From positions 138,740-202,739 of the forward strand of contig NZ_JBCEXH010000003.1 in the NCBI RefSeq assembly GCF_038751955.1: a DNA stretch of 64,000 nt. The letters run 5' to 3'. The notes under the pieces are model-generated. The model made no database searches, was not told the DNA's origin, and saw only the letters and a program-made list of their open reading frames with translations. Below, piece after piece: positions 19,234 through 26,231 of this stretch (within the stretch, counting starts at the first letter, position 1; every line of letters starts with the position of its first letter). The DNA is from Methanocalculus natronophilus. GTDB lineage: Archaea > Halobacteriota > Methanomicrobia > Methanomicrobiales > Methanocorpusculaceae. The translations under genes and the position numbers were made by a program.

Positions 19234-20250
19234 TCACCTGAACTGCTGCCAGATTTTGCATGCTCCTTCATGAGATACCATGCATGGGCCAACAGGTGTT
19301 CTCGGGGTGCATGCAGTCCCAAAGAGGGGGCAGTCTGTTGGATCAGCAAGTCCACGGAGGAGCTGGTCACAGATGCAGGGGGAACGTTTCTCGATGTGCG
19401 GTATGGTGATACCGTACTTTTTCTCTGCATCATATGCCTCAAACTGTCGTTTCAATGCCATGCCAGAGCCCGGGATGACCGGGAAACCCCGCCATTCGAT
19501 ATCGCAGGGTTCAAACACCTCATACATCAGTGCCTGGGCTTTTGTGTTGCCTTCACGGGTGACAGCGCGAGGGTAGGCGTTCTCTACTTCGGCCCTGCCG
19601 TCGTTTATCTGCTGGATGAGCATAAAGAGGCCAAGCAGCAGGTCTTCGGCTTCAAATCCGGCAACGACCTGCGGGACAGGGAAGTGCTCGTACTCATGGT
19701 AGCCCATGACAGTGCAGACATGCCCCGGGAGGATGAAGCCGTTTAAGTTTGCTTCTCCCTGGTCAAGGAGCCATTGCATGGCAGGTGGGACAACCCGGTG
19801 ACAGGAGAGGATACTGAAGTTGTCTGGCGGCTCCTGGAGGAGTGTCGCTGCGACTGTCGGGACAGTTGTCTCGAACCCGACTGAGATGAAGACGACATCC
19901 CTGTCGGTTGTCTTTGCGATCTCAACTGCCTTATGTATCCCCTGTACTATACGGATATCTCCATCTGCAGACTCAAGGGATCCCTCTGATCCCGGCACCC
20001 TGAGGAGGTCGCCGTAGGTGGTGACGATTTTTCCCGATTCTGCCAGACTGATTGCAGTATCGATTTCGCCTGCTGGTGTGATGCAGACCGGGCAGCCCGG
20101 GCCCATGACAACTTTGAGTTTGTCTGGCAGGACACTTCGTATCCCATGTTTTGCAATTGCTGCTTCGTGTGTTCCGCAGACGTGCATGATCCGGAGATCA
20201 GATCTGACCTGTTCCCTGATCCCGGCAATAATATCTCTTCCAACCGCCAT
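19234..20250 (-). CDS. hypD: Hydrogenase maturation protein HypD
   Basis: 338 residues, slightly short of typical but with all blocks. MHVCGTHEAAIAKHG (N-terminal Cys-Gly-Thr-His), VVMGPGCPVCITPAGEID, VFISVGFETTVPT, GFILPGHVCTVMGY, and a C-terminal Cys-rich region (SPCICDQLLRG, DCPLFGTACTP) that binds the 4Fe-4S cluster. With HypC and HypE it assembles the Fe(CN)2CO centre of [NiFe] hydrogenases, as needed for the hydrogenases of a methanogen. Other hyp genes are not adjacent. Confidence 0.96.
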   Translation of the reverse strand: MAVGRDIIAGIREQVRSDLRIMHVCGTHEAAIAKHGIRSVLPDKLKVVMGPGCPVCITPAGEIDTAISLAESGKIVTTYGDLLRVPGSEGSLESADGDIRIVQGIHKAVEIAKTTDRDVVFISVGFETTVPTVAATLLQEPPDNFSILSCHRVVPPAMQWLLDQGEANLNGFILPGHVCTVMGYHEYEHFPVPQVVAGFEAEDLLLGLFMLIQQINDGRAEVENAYPRAVTREGNTKAQALMYEVFEPCDIEWRGFPVIPGSGMALKRQFEAYDAEKKYGITIPHIEKRSPCICDQLLRGLADPTDCPLFGTACTPRTPVGPCMVSHEGACKIWQQFR

Positions 20251-20389
20251 TCGACTTAACGCTCCGTAACTGATCTCTCCTGCAGAGAGGAAAAGGTGAT
20301 ATGTTTCTGTTTGGTGGCGAGAGGGATATGGCTGTTCATCCGGATCCCATCCGGGAGGGTTCCGCCGGACTTTCGTCTGATTCCGGATT

Positions 20390-21115
20390 TCAGATTATGT
20401 AAGTCTCCGGGATCTGTTCCCTGAAGAACCGGCATATCCGTTTCTTTTCTGATTCGGAGGGGGCTCGGATGCCTGGTTCTGCACCGGGGCGGTGAAGGGA
20501 GTTGAGGTGGAGGATATCCGGGCGTATTGAGACTGCTGCCTCTCTTAAAAGCAAGAGTTCGGATTCATGGGTGTTCAGGCCAGGTATGAGGAATATCTCA
20601 AGCCATATTGCCTTCGTATATTCGTTTCTGAGGTTTATGAGCCCGTCTATCATCATGCCTGTCTCTATGCCGGGAGGGGGGCGGTTTATTGCATTGAATA
20701 CACTGCTGCTCACGGCGTCAAGAGAGGGGAGGATGAGATCCGCACTTCTGATCTCTGATCTGATTTGTGGATCATGGAGTGTTGTGCTGTTTGTCAGGAC
20801 AGCTGTTTTGTACCTTGGATGACTGGAGTGGATGAAATCCAGGATATCGCGGATCTCGGAATGAAGGGTGGGCTCCCCCGTTCCGCCGAGGGTGATATAA
20901 TCAAGCTCTGGTTCTGTTCTGAGGAAGAGGTCAAGCTCATCGAAGATTTCATCTGTTGGCGCATATTCTGCTCTCCTGAGGGTGAGGTGGTGGGTTTTTC
21001 CACATTCACAGTAGATGCAGTCCAGCGAGCAGGTGCTGCCCGGCACGAGATCTATTCCAAGTCATATGCCAAGGCGGCGTGACCTGACCGGGCCGAAGAG
21101 GTGGAGGTAGTGCAT
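20390..21115 (-). pseudogene. Radical-SAM protein gene with in-frame TGA at codon 18
   Basis: From ATG 21115 the frame reads MHYLHLFGPVRSRRLGI, then TGA (21064-21062), then LGIDLVPGSTCSLDC and on to a normal stop at 20390. Homologues read ...RRLG-x-SLGIDLVPG here, so the TGA replaces a Ser codon (TCA to TGA is one change). The rest is intact: the radical-SAM Cys triad CSLDCIYC, GGTGEPTLHSEI, TNSTTL and EIFLIPGLN. A GTG at 21046 could start a 218-residue protein that keeps the cluster but lacks the N-terminal strand. It is most likely a recent nonsense mutation or a sequencing error. Methanomicrobiales are not known to use selenocysteine. Confidence 0.75.
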
Positions 21116-21171
21116 TGGTGTTATCTGCTGTATTTGTTTTTGGAAGAGATACGTGTATGGAAGCGTGCTCT

Positions 21172-21219
21172 GTATGGGAAACGGTATGGAAAGGTGTATG
21201 GATAGATGTATGGAAAACT
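21172..21219. repeat. Four 12-bp tandem repeats (GTATGGAAAGGT-like)
   Basis: Units start at 21172, 21184, 21196 and 21208: GTATGGGAAACG, GTATGGAAAGGT, GTATGGATAGAT, GTATGGAAAACT. A further GTATGG lies at 21154. They sit in the 280-base non-coding gap between the broken radical-SAM gene and the TIM-barrel gene. No gene was found in this gap. Confidence 0.7.
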
Positions 21220-21395
21220 GGAGGGAAAATGTATGAAATAGAGGCCTGAAGGGGGGGGCGAACCTGGAATGGACGAGAAAATGCGTCTGATAGAGAGAGG
21301 TGGATTGGAAGAAATGGTATTTAGAGAGGAAGGGTGCTGGCAGCGAATAGTCTGATCCTGTATATTTATGGTCTGGCTCTTCTCAACTTGATTGT

Positions 21396-22103
21396 ATGTT
21401 TGCCGTATCCACCTATTGTCTCCACCGGGAACCGCTGCCGGTTGCTCTTGAGATGCTCGCAGAGATTACCAGTTCTGTTGAGCTGATGGATGACGGCCTC
21501 CACTATGTCAGCTCACCTGATATTCTCTTGAATTTTGATTTTGAGTACTCGATTCATGCCCCGTCCAGGGGTGTTAATATCGCCTCGCTTCTTGAGCCGA
21601 TTCGGAAGGCGAGTGTGCAGGTTGCGGCTGATTGTTTTGCAGTTGCAGCAGAGGTGAATGCACCGGTTATTATCCATCCGGGGTATTTTGCCTGGGTTGA
21701 GGAGCGCACGCTTGCAAAGCGGCAGATGTTGCGATCACTTGCTGAGATCAGGAGTGCTGCTGAAGAACTGGGTGTCCGGTTTTCTGTTGAGAATATGGGG
21801 AACTGGGATTATTTCTTCCTCCGCACACCTGATGAACTGCCGCTGATTGACGGAACCGGCTTTACGCTTGATATCGGCCATGCACACCTGAATGCCTGCC
21901 TGCCTGAGTTCCTGGAGCACCCCTTTGATCATATCCATATCCACGATAATGACGGGCTGAAGGACTCTCATGGGCCGGTTGGAACAGGGACAATAGATTT
22001 TCATGATGTCCGCTCTGCAATTGAGCGTGAACATGTCATCCCGGTGATCGAGGTGGAGACACTCGATGGAGTACAGGAGAGCATCAGGGCGCTTGGGTGG
22101 TAA
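21396..22103 (+). CDS. Sugar-phosphate isomerase/epimerase-like TIM-barrel protein
   Basis: 235 residues of the xylose-isomerase-like / AP-endonuclease 2 TIM barrel. Metal-ligand type motifs: YSIHAPSRGVNI, VIIHPGYFAW, FSVENMGNWDYFF, FTLDIGHAHLN, DHIHIHDNDGLKDSH and PVIEVETLDGV. These give the usual His/Glu/Asp set for a divalent metal. Many archaeal members are annotated only as sugar phosphate isomerases/epimerases; the substrate is not known. It is flanked on both sides by short 12-bp tandem repeats and has no operon partner. Confidence 0.82.
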   Translation: MFAVSTYCLHREPLPVALEMLAEITSSVELMDDGLHYVSSPDILLNFDFEYSIHAPSRGVNIASLLEPIRKASVQVAADCFAVAAEVNAPVIIHPGYFAWVEERTLAKRQMLRSLAEIRSAAEELGVRFSVENMGNWDYFFLRTPDELPLIDGTGFTLDIGHAHLNACLPEFLEHPFDHIHIHDNDGLKDSHGPVGTGTIDFHDVRSAIEREHVIPVIEVETLDGVQESIRALGW

Positions 22104-22410
22104 GGGCCAGGAGGGATGCAGGGGTACAGGGCTACGTGGGTTTTGGGTAGCAAAGCCGGTATCGCATGGTGGGGCTGTGTGCTGGTATGTGTTTTAGAAT
22201 GCGTTTTGGAATGCGTTTTGGATTGACCTACACATCATGTATGCCAGATTTATGGCAGAATGCCTCAATATCTGTGAACCATTCCAAAAGGTATTAAAAC
22301 AGCTCTCTCGTATAATGTAATGCAACTTTTCATGAGAATGAGGGTTGTTGCCGGTTTAAAGGGCTCATATCCCTGAAATGGCGGCATAGAATATAGTAAT
22401 GTTGTAATCT
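22104..22410. other. Intergenic region with 12-bp tandem repeat, no gene
   Basis: 307 bases between the TIM-barrel gene and tRNA-Thr. It contains three 12-bp units at 22191-22226 (GTTTTAGAATGC, GTTTTGGAATGC, GTTTTGGATTGA). The last ~100 bases are AT-rich and probably carry the tRNA promoter. No convincing reading frame: an ATG at 22116 opens a short frame whose end is just the translated repeat. Confidence 0.6.
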
Positions 22411-22482
22411 GCCTCGGTGGCATAGCGGTATCGCGCTTCCTTGGTAAGGAAGAGGTCGCGGGTTCGATTCCCGCCCGAGGCT
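22411..22482 (+). tRNA. tRNA-Thr (anticodon GGT), integration target
   Basis: Acceptor GCCTCGG pairs with CCGAGGC perfectly. Anticodon stem CTTCC/GGAAG closes TTGGTAA, giving anticodon GGT. The T arm is GCGGG-TTCGATT-CCCGC, with discriminator U and no encoded CCA. The 3' end (from 22468) is duplicated at 31257, so this is the insertion site of the element. The tRNA stays complete on this side. Confidence 0.95.
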
Positions 22483-22485
22483 TAA
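22468..22485 (+). repeat. attL direct repeat (tRNA-Thr 3' end)
   Basis: TTCCCGCCCGAGGCTTAA, identical to 31257-31274 in the same orientation. It covers the T-arm 3' side, the acceptor 3' strand and the discriminator of tRNA-Thr plus three bases. Confidence 0.93.
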
Positions 22486-22785
22486 GGAACTAAAGTTATA
22501 ATTCCCTGCTAAAATCGAAGCCCATTTTGCCTTTATTTCTTTTCTTACATATAATTAAAATCTCGCTATTCTGCCCGATTCTGAAATACGGCTTTCCCAG
22601 GCAAGATCAGAAAAGGAGGTATATTTCCACTGGAGCCACCGTTAATCATCATCACAGAGGCGATTAAAGAGCCTCCACTATCAAAGGCATATCTGAGTAT
22701 GGGAAGAAGGGAGATCATCAACGAGAGAGACGGTAGGGCTGTGCCTTTTACCCCCGCTCTATATGGTGCTTGACAAAAAAGAGAG
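22483..22785. other. Left end of element, no assigned gene
   Basis: About 300 bases from the tRNA end to the last small gene. It holds the left inverted repeat. A stop-free plus-strand frame (22585-22770) lacks an early start codon but has a GGAGGT at 22615. A minus-strand frame through the same DNA is also open. I cannot assign either. Confidence 0.5.
22490..22507 (+). repeat. Left arm inverted repeat
   Basis: CTAAAGTTATAATTCCCT is the exact reverse complement of 31232-31249. It lies 5 bases inside attL; the right copy lies 8 bases inside attR. This geometry suits integrase arm- or core-binding sites. Its end TAATTCCCTG (22499-22508) recurs in the polA upstream palindrome. Confidence 0.85.
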
Positions 22786-22941
22786 TTATTTGTCTTCGGT
22801 GCGATACAAAGCCATCACGCCTTTTATCAAGACGCCCGATCTCTCCAACAGCTTCTCCTGCTCGGTGATGATCGCCTTAAGCTCCTGGATCGTTTTGTCA
22901 AGGCCTCGCAGTTCATCCATTGGAATTTGAACGAATGGCAT
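22786..22941 (-). CDS. Element 51-aa coiled-coil protein
   Basis: ATG 22941 to TAA 22786. The sequence starts MPFVQIPMDELRGLDKTIQEL and carries on as one amphipathic helix (KAIITEQEKLLERSG), then a short hydrophobic tail. Five bases follow the stop of the upstream 158-aa gene, so it is the last cistron of the left operon. No family recognised. Confidence 0.55.
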   Translation of the reverse strand: MPFVQIPMDELRGLDKTIQELKAIITEQEKLLERSGVLIKGVMALYRTEDK

Positions 22942-22946
22942 CGCGA

Positions 22947-23423
22947 TCACTCAATCAAAACTATCTGGATCTTTACTCGATTGTGATCACCGCAGTGCTG
23001 ACAAGCATACCCAGAATCCCAGAAGAGCGCCCCGGCCCTCATCATCAAAATGCCATCGTTGCCACAATAGGATAGGCGTTCGTGTAGGGATAGGAGAAGG
23101 CTGATCGTCTCTGGGATCGGTTTCTTGCACCGTGAACACGGGATCGCAGGCTCTTTTATACTCGCTATTCGTTTACCTTCAACCTCGATCCGAAGGCGAC
23201 CACTCTTAACCCAGCTGATGATCTCATTCTGTGTGCGTTTTACCTTCTCGATCGCTCCCAATCGGGCCCGCTCGTTGTCCTCAATGCGCCTCTCTGCCTG
23301 GAGACGATCCCGCGCCTCGTTCGCAAGAACGATCTTGAGCTGTTCTGCTGTGTGTCCTGGGAACCGAAGGCGATTCTCCAATTCCTCAATACGGGCCTCT
23401 GCTGTTGATACCGCTTCGCTCAT
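22947..23423 (-). CDS. Element coiled-coil / zinc-ribbon protein
   Basis: 158 residues from ATG 23423 (MSEAVSTAEARIEELENRL), the start just after the preceding stop with GGAAGTGGTGA as SD. The N-terminal ~80 residues are a charged coiled coil rich in Glu, Arg and Ala. The C-terminal part has two CxxC knuckles (IPCSRCKKPI and YACQHCGDHN), a zinc ribbon. A nucleic-acid-binding or assembly role is inferred only from this architecture. Confidence 0.72.
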   Translation of the reverse strand: MSEAVSTAEARIEELENRLRFPGHTAEQLKIVLANEARDRLQAERRIEDNERARLGAIEKVKRTQNEIISWVKSGRLRIEVEGKRIASIKEPAIPCSRCKKPIPETISLLLSLHERLSYCGNDGILMMRAGALFWDSGYACQHCGDHNRVKIQIVLIE

Positions 23424-23424
23424 G

Positions 23425-23613
23425 TCACCACTTCCGGATAATGCCATTTTTACGATCGATCTGGATCTGATCGTTGACGGCTGTCTCTGTGTTGCCGCCG
23501 CCCTTCTCGCTCTGGAGTAACCCGATCCTTCGCTTGAAGTTCTTATCCGCCGCTTCAAGTTCTTCTTTAATCAACCTTACTTGTTTTAGGAATTCTGATC
23601 TTGTCATCGCCAT
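23425..23613 (-). CDS. Element 62-aa hypothetical protein
   Basis: ATG 23613 follows a clear CAGGAGAA SD. MAMTRSEFLKQVRLIKEELE begins a helical first half; the second half (GGGNTETAVNDQIQIDRKNG) looks flexible. Its stop is two bases before the next ATG. No family recognised. Confidence 0.6.
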   Translation of the reverse strand: MAMTRSEFLKQVRLIKEELEAADKNFKRRIGLLQSEKGGGNTETAVNDQIQIDRKNGIIRKW

Positions 23614-23687
23614 TTTTATTCTCCTGAAAAAATAATTGGTAAGAGGTAGTTACCATGTCTGGGGCTCCGCTGCTGCATCATCGCCCG

Positions 23688-23867
23688 TCAGTCCTCCAAC
23701 TGTGGTACCCATTTTTCTGATATGATCTCTGGATCTGTGTCGTCCGGGTGAAACGGGTTTGTGCGAGTTATGATCTTCGTAACTGCCCTTTGCCGCTTCT
23801 CCTCCTCCTCAATCCGTGAAGACCTGACACCCAGCGCCGATCCTGCGTTATGCTTGCCAAGAACCAT
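23688..23867 (-). CDS. Element 59-aa hypothetical protein
   Basis: ATG 23867 to TGA 23688, starting two bases after the 98-aa gene and preceded by GGAGG. MVLGKHNAGSALGVRSSRIE, then a charged helix (EEEEKRQRAVTK) and an acidic C-terminus ending KWVPQLED. Position, SD and coupling support a real gene; function unknown. Confidence 0.55.
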   Translation of the reverse strand: MVLGKHNAGSALGVRSSRIEEEEKRQRAVTKIITRTNPFHPDDTDPEIISEKWVPQLED

Positions 23868-23869
23868 AA

Positions 23870-24166
23870 TCAGAGCCTCCGAATTTCTGGGAGAAGGTGA
23901 GCAACCTTCCGGTATTCTCGTTCGATATTGATCCGATCGTCCGGGCCCTCTGGATGCTCCAGAAGCCAGCGCTCGCTATACCGCTTCTGCTCCTGTGGTG
24001 TCGCATCCATGAATCTGATCCCCGATGGGAGGATCTCTTCTCCCACAGCCCGGATCACCTGATCGACCTCCTCGGATAGCTGCTCCGGTGATATGCGCTC
24101 GTTCCTGTGTTTTGTGTGCAATTCTGCAAGTTCAAGCCGCCTTTTTGCCTCGTTTAATGTCGTCAT
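23870..24166 (-). CDS. Element 98-aa hypothetical protein
   Basis: MTTLNEAKRRLELAELHTKH opens a highly charged helical protein; the second half has PEGPDDRINIEREYRKVAHL. Its start overlaps the upstream stop as ATGA (24163-24166). No family recognised; probably a small cytoplasmic element protein. Confidence 0.65.
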   Translation of the reverse strand: MTTLNEAKRRLELAELHTKHRNERISPEQLSEEVDQVIRAVGEEILPSGIRFMDATPQEQKRYSERWLLEHPEGPDDRINIEREYRKVAHLLPEIRRL

Positions 24167-24438
24167 TTCTTCGCCTCCTCTAATGCTGTGATCCGCTTCA
24201 GTATCTCGTCATACTCGCAGTCCTTCAGAATGCTACCATACACCTGGATACCTTGAATCAGGAGTCTTGTTTTCGCATCCCGCATCTTCTCGGTATCCGG
24301 TGAACGAAAACGGCCCGATACCGCTTTCTGTCGAAGTTCTGAGATAACCGCGCTGGATATTTCCAGAAGGTCATCTCTGGAGAGTTTTCTTTGAGAATCC
24401 CCCGATATCCGCGCTTCGTTCAATTCCTTATTTACCAT
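24163..24438 (-). CDS. Element 91-aa hypothetical protein, first gene of the left operon
   Basis: MVNKELNEARISGDSQRKLS, then helices (LLEISSAVISELRQKA and DEILKRITALEEAKK). First gene behind a clear TATA box and palindrome at 24454-24500. It is coupled by ATGA to the next gene. No family recognised. Confidence 0.65.
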   Translation of the reverse strand: MVNKELNEARISGDSQRKLSRDDLLEISSAVISELRQKAVSGRFRSPDTEKMRDAKTRLLIQGIQVYGSILKDCEYDEILKRITALEEAKK

Positions 24439-24453
24439 TTATGCCCCCCAATC

Positions 24454-24500
24454 ATATTATTCTCTGATAATATCTCTAGTGCGCATACAGTATTTATAAG
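24454..24500 (-). promoter_or_regulatory. Promoter and palindromic operator of the left operon
   Basis: On the minus strand, CTTATAAATA (24491-24500) is a near-consensus TATA box. The perfect palindrome ATATTAT-TCTCTG-ATAATAT (24454-24473) lies where the transcript would start, 16 bases before ATG 24438. This is the typical position of a repressor operator. Confidence 0.6.
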
Positions 24501-24544
24501 TATGCTATCGATCTCGGATTTGCTCCCGTCTTTCGCTCCTGTGT

Positions 24545-24685
24545 TCATAAATCGCGATCCTCCGGATCTAGTCTGATCTTGTTTGGGCCGGGTGTGAACT
24601 CCTCAGGCTCGCAAAATACGAGCTCTAGACCATCCTCGCCCCGTTCGATTCGTTGAATTCGCTTGTAAAGTGTGTCTGTGTTCAT
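24545..24685 (-). CDS. Element 46-aa hypothetical protein
   Basis: ATG 24685 overlaps the previous stop as ATGA, with GGAGGAAA as SD. MNTDTLYKRIQRIERGEDG is followed by LELVFCEPEEFTPGP and an acidic tail, suggesting a small beta-rich domain. Last gene of the polA operon. Function unknown. Confidence 0.55.
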   Translation of the reverse strand: MNTDTLYKRIQRIERGEDGLELVFCEPEEFTPGPNKIRLDPEDRDL

Positions 24686-24882
24686 GCTTTTTCCTCCATG
24701 TCTGCCTGTGTTCCTCTCTCGATACTTTCGGGCCGCTGGCACTTTTGCCGCCCCCTCCATAGATGGGAGTGTTCCGGATCTGTCTCTGAGATCCGATCCA
24801 TAACATACTGGATCGAATAGATCCCCGGCTCAAGTCCAGCCCGCCTCCTGATCTCTTCTGGCAGGCGGATCTTGTAGGTCAT
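24682..24882 (-). CDS. Element AbrB-like small protein
   Basis: 66 residues. IRLPEEIRRRAGLEPGIYSI matches the core of SpoVT/AbrB swapped-hairpin DNA-binding proteins (the 'IP-x-E-I-R-x-x-x-G-x-x-x-G' pattern). The C-terminal half is basic and polar. ATG overlaps the methyltransferase stop as ATGA. It may be a regulator of element genes or an antitoxin-like protein without a visible toxin. Confidence 0.55.
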   Translation of the reverse strand: MTYKIRLPEEIRRRAGLEPGIYSIQYVMDRISETDPEHSHLWRGRQKCQRPESIERGTQADMEEKA

Positions 24883-25400
24883 GACCTCCCCCCTGCTGAA
24901 TCCGGGGCGGGCATCCAGATAGGCCCCAGGCTACTAAAGACCTCGAAGAAGCGATCGGTATTCGCTCCCAGATAGAAAACTCCTGAAGGGAAGGGGGCCG
25001 CGTCCTTGTGACCTGAAAACTTTAAGCGTCCTCTGATGGAGCACCAGGGCCACTTAGAAAGACGATTGAACCATCGTGTATCTGTTCTGGCAGCTATCAG
25101 GATGATCACTTCTGAGACGTTCCCGGCTTCGTACTCATCAAGAGCCTTCATGATCCACTTATCAACCTCCCGCCCATAGGGAGGATTCACATAAGCCCGG
25201 CCGTTCCATCTCTGAAGAAGACCGTTATCCTCTTTCGTGAAATGTTGCCCGGCCGGGATGCTGGGAGGAGAGGGAGAGCACGGATCAAGGTCGATCCTCT
25301 CCCATACCTGGAGCACTGCATCTATGATCGCGTCCGGGGTGTACCATTCCTCACTCCTTGAAGAGAGCAAGGGAGAACCGGCTGCTGTGATGCTGTTCAT
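24879..25400 (-). CDS. Dam-type DNA N6-adenine methyltransferase
   Basis: 173 residues from ATG 25400, which has a strong GGGAGAAAGGAA SD and overlaps the upstream stop. EWYTPDAIIDAVLQVWERID, LDPCSPSPPS and the catalytic AYVNPPYGREVDKWI match the phage N6-adenine methyltransferase group (Dam superfamily). FPSGVFYLGANTDRFFEVFS is the conserved C-terminal strand. No nuclease partner is encoded nearby, so protection from host restriction or replication timing is likelier than a restriction-modification pair. Target sequence not determinable; GATC is only a family-based guess. Confidence 0.85.
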   Translation of the reverse strand: MNSITAAGSPLLSSRSEEWYTPDAIIDAVLQVWERIDLDPCSPSPPSIPAGQHFTKEDNGLLQRWNGRAYVNPPYGREVDKWIMKALDEYEAGNVSEVIILIAARTDTRWFNRLSKWPWCSIRGRLKFSGHKDAAPFPSGVFYLGANTDRFFEVFSSLGPIWMPAPDSAGGRS

Positions 25401-25549
25401 TTCCTTTCTCCCTCCCTGCGATCCCGCGTTGAAAAAACGATTTTGCCGCCCCCGTATCCGCATTTGGGACAAAGAAGGGGCCGCCTCCATCTCCCAGATA
25501 CGCTCCAGCTGTGGCTGCATCGGCCACAATAGAACTGAAAAACCTTCAT
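25397..25549 (-). CDS. Element 50-aa zinc-ribbon protein
   Basis: ATG 25549 to TGA 25397, in a frame different from the two genes it links. MKVFQFYCGRCSHSWSVSGR has the first CxxC (8-11) and LLCPKCGYGGG the second (27-30), a compact zinc ribbon with a basic tail. Both ends are ATGA overlaps (25546-25549 and 25397-25400). That makes it part of the coupled chain and argues strongly that it is translated. Confidence 0.75.
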   Translation of the reverse strand: MKVFQFYCGRCSHSWSVSGRWRRPLLCPKCGYGGGKIVFSTRDRREGERK

Positions 25550-25920
25550 GATCTTACCCCCTTAAGCGTGACCTGTCGATCGGCTTCTCCACTGGCAGGA
25601 AGAGAGACCGGGGCCGTTTTTCTGTTTCCTCCCAAAACTGAGATCATCGCCTTAGCCGGTACGGTGAACCAATCTTGAAACCCTTTTAGTTTGAAGACAA
25701 GGGCCTTTCCACTCTTCGATAACCTCATAAAACCGGCTTTCTGGGGCGATTCGGTCATTTCTTCATCTATCCGATAGACCAGAGCCGCCCCTTTCCGATC
25801 AATCACTTGAGCGAGATCCTCCCTCCGGATAACGAAGAAATGATCCGGCTCATCAGAGAGGTAAACACAGGCGGCCCGATGACAAAGGCGGGCATATCCG
25901 ACCTTTTTAAAGTCCGTCAT
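25546..25920 (-). CDS. Element 124-aa hypothetical protein
   Basis: MTDFKKVGYARLCHRAACVY begins a beta-rich domain, with FVIRREDLAQVIDRKGAALV, FMRLSKSGKALVFKL and DWFTVPAKAMISVLGG. The C-terminal 25 residues are flexible. It is linked by ATGA overlaps to the winged-helix gene before and the zinc-ribbon gene after. The alternating strands suggest a small barrel protein, possibly nucleic-acid binding; no family recognised. Confidence 0.65.
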   Translation of the reverse strand: MTDFKKVGYARLCHRAACVYLSDEPDHFFVIRREDLAQVIDRKGAALVYRIDEEMTESPQKAGFMRLSKSGKALVFKLKGFQDWFTVPAKAMISVLGGNRKTAPVSLPASGEADRQVTLKGVRS

Positions 25921-26231
25921 GCCTTCACCCCGCCCCGTTTATAGGTCTCATAATCGACTATGGAGACTCTGATCGCCCGGCCTCTTGCCCTCTCTGCTTT
26001 GATCAGTCCCAGCCGCTCAAGTTCTGCGAGCCCCCGGCCGAAGCTGTCCGGGCCGATACCCAGGCACTCTTTAGCCCGCTTGTATGTGAGCGGGAGATCC
26101 TGGCCTCTTCGTTCAACCCCGGCCCGATGCCATATGAGAAGTGCCATCTTTGTGGCAGAGTGGGCGGCCCGGTTTTCGCTGATCACTCGAAGCCATTTCA
26201 GAGGCACGAAGCCACAGTATAGATCAGTCAT
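25917..26231 (-). CDS. Winged-helix DNA-binding protein next to iterons
   Basis: 104 residues. LTYKRAKECLGIGPDSFGRG is a helix-turn-helix, followed by LAELERLGLIKAERARGRAI (helix and wing) and a basic tail. This is the pattern of small replication or partition regulators. It starts 73 bases beyond the iteron cluster at 26304-26382, so it is a good candidate for the protein that binds the iterons. It could also simply be an operon repressor. Confidence 0.7.
   Translation of the reverse strand: MTDLYCGFVPLKWLRVISENRAAHSATKMALLIWHRAGVERRGQDLPLTYKRAKECLGIGPDSFGRGLAELERLGLIKAERARGRAIRVSIVDYETYKRGGVKA

Noticed and set aside
21062-21064. TGA as selenocysteine codon
   Set aside because: The order suggested by the gene content is not known to use selenocysteine, the residue is Ser in homologues as recalled, and I see no hairpin evidence. 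Nonsense mutation or read error is simpler.
22116-22229. Short plus-strand frame before tRNA-Thr
   Set aside because: Its C-terminus is just the translated 12-bp repeat and it has no SD or TATA box.
23125-23520. 131-residue plus-strand frame inside the element
   Set aside because: Antisense to the 158-aa zinc-ribbon gene, which has SD, coupling and CxxC pairs.
25237-25551. 104-residue plus-strand frame inside the element
   Set aside because: Antisense to the methylase and zinc-ribbon genes; no coding signature of its own.
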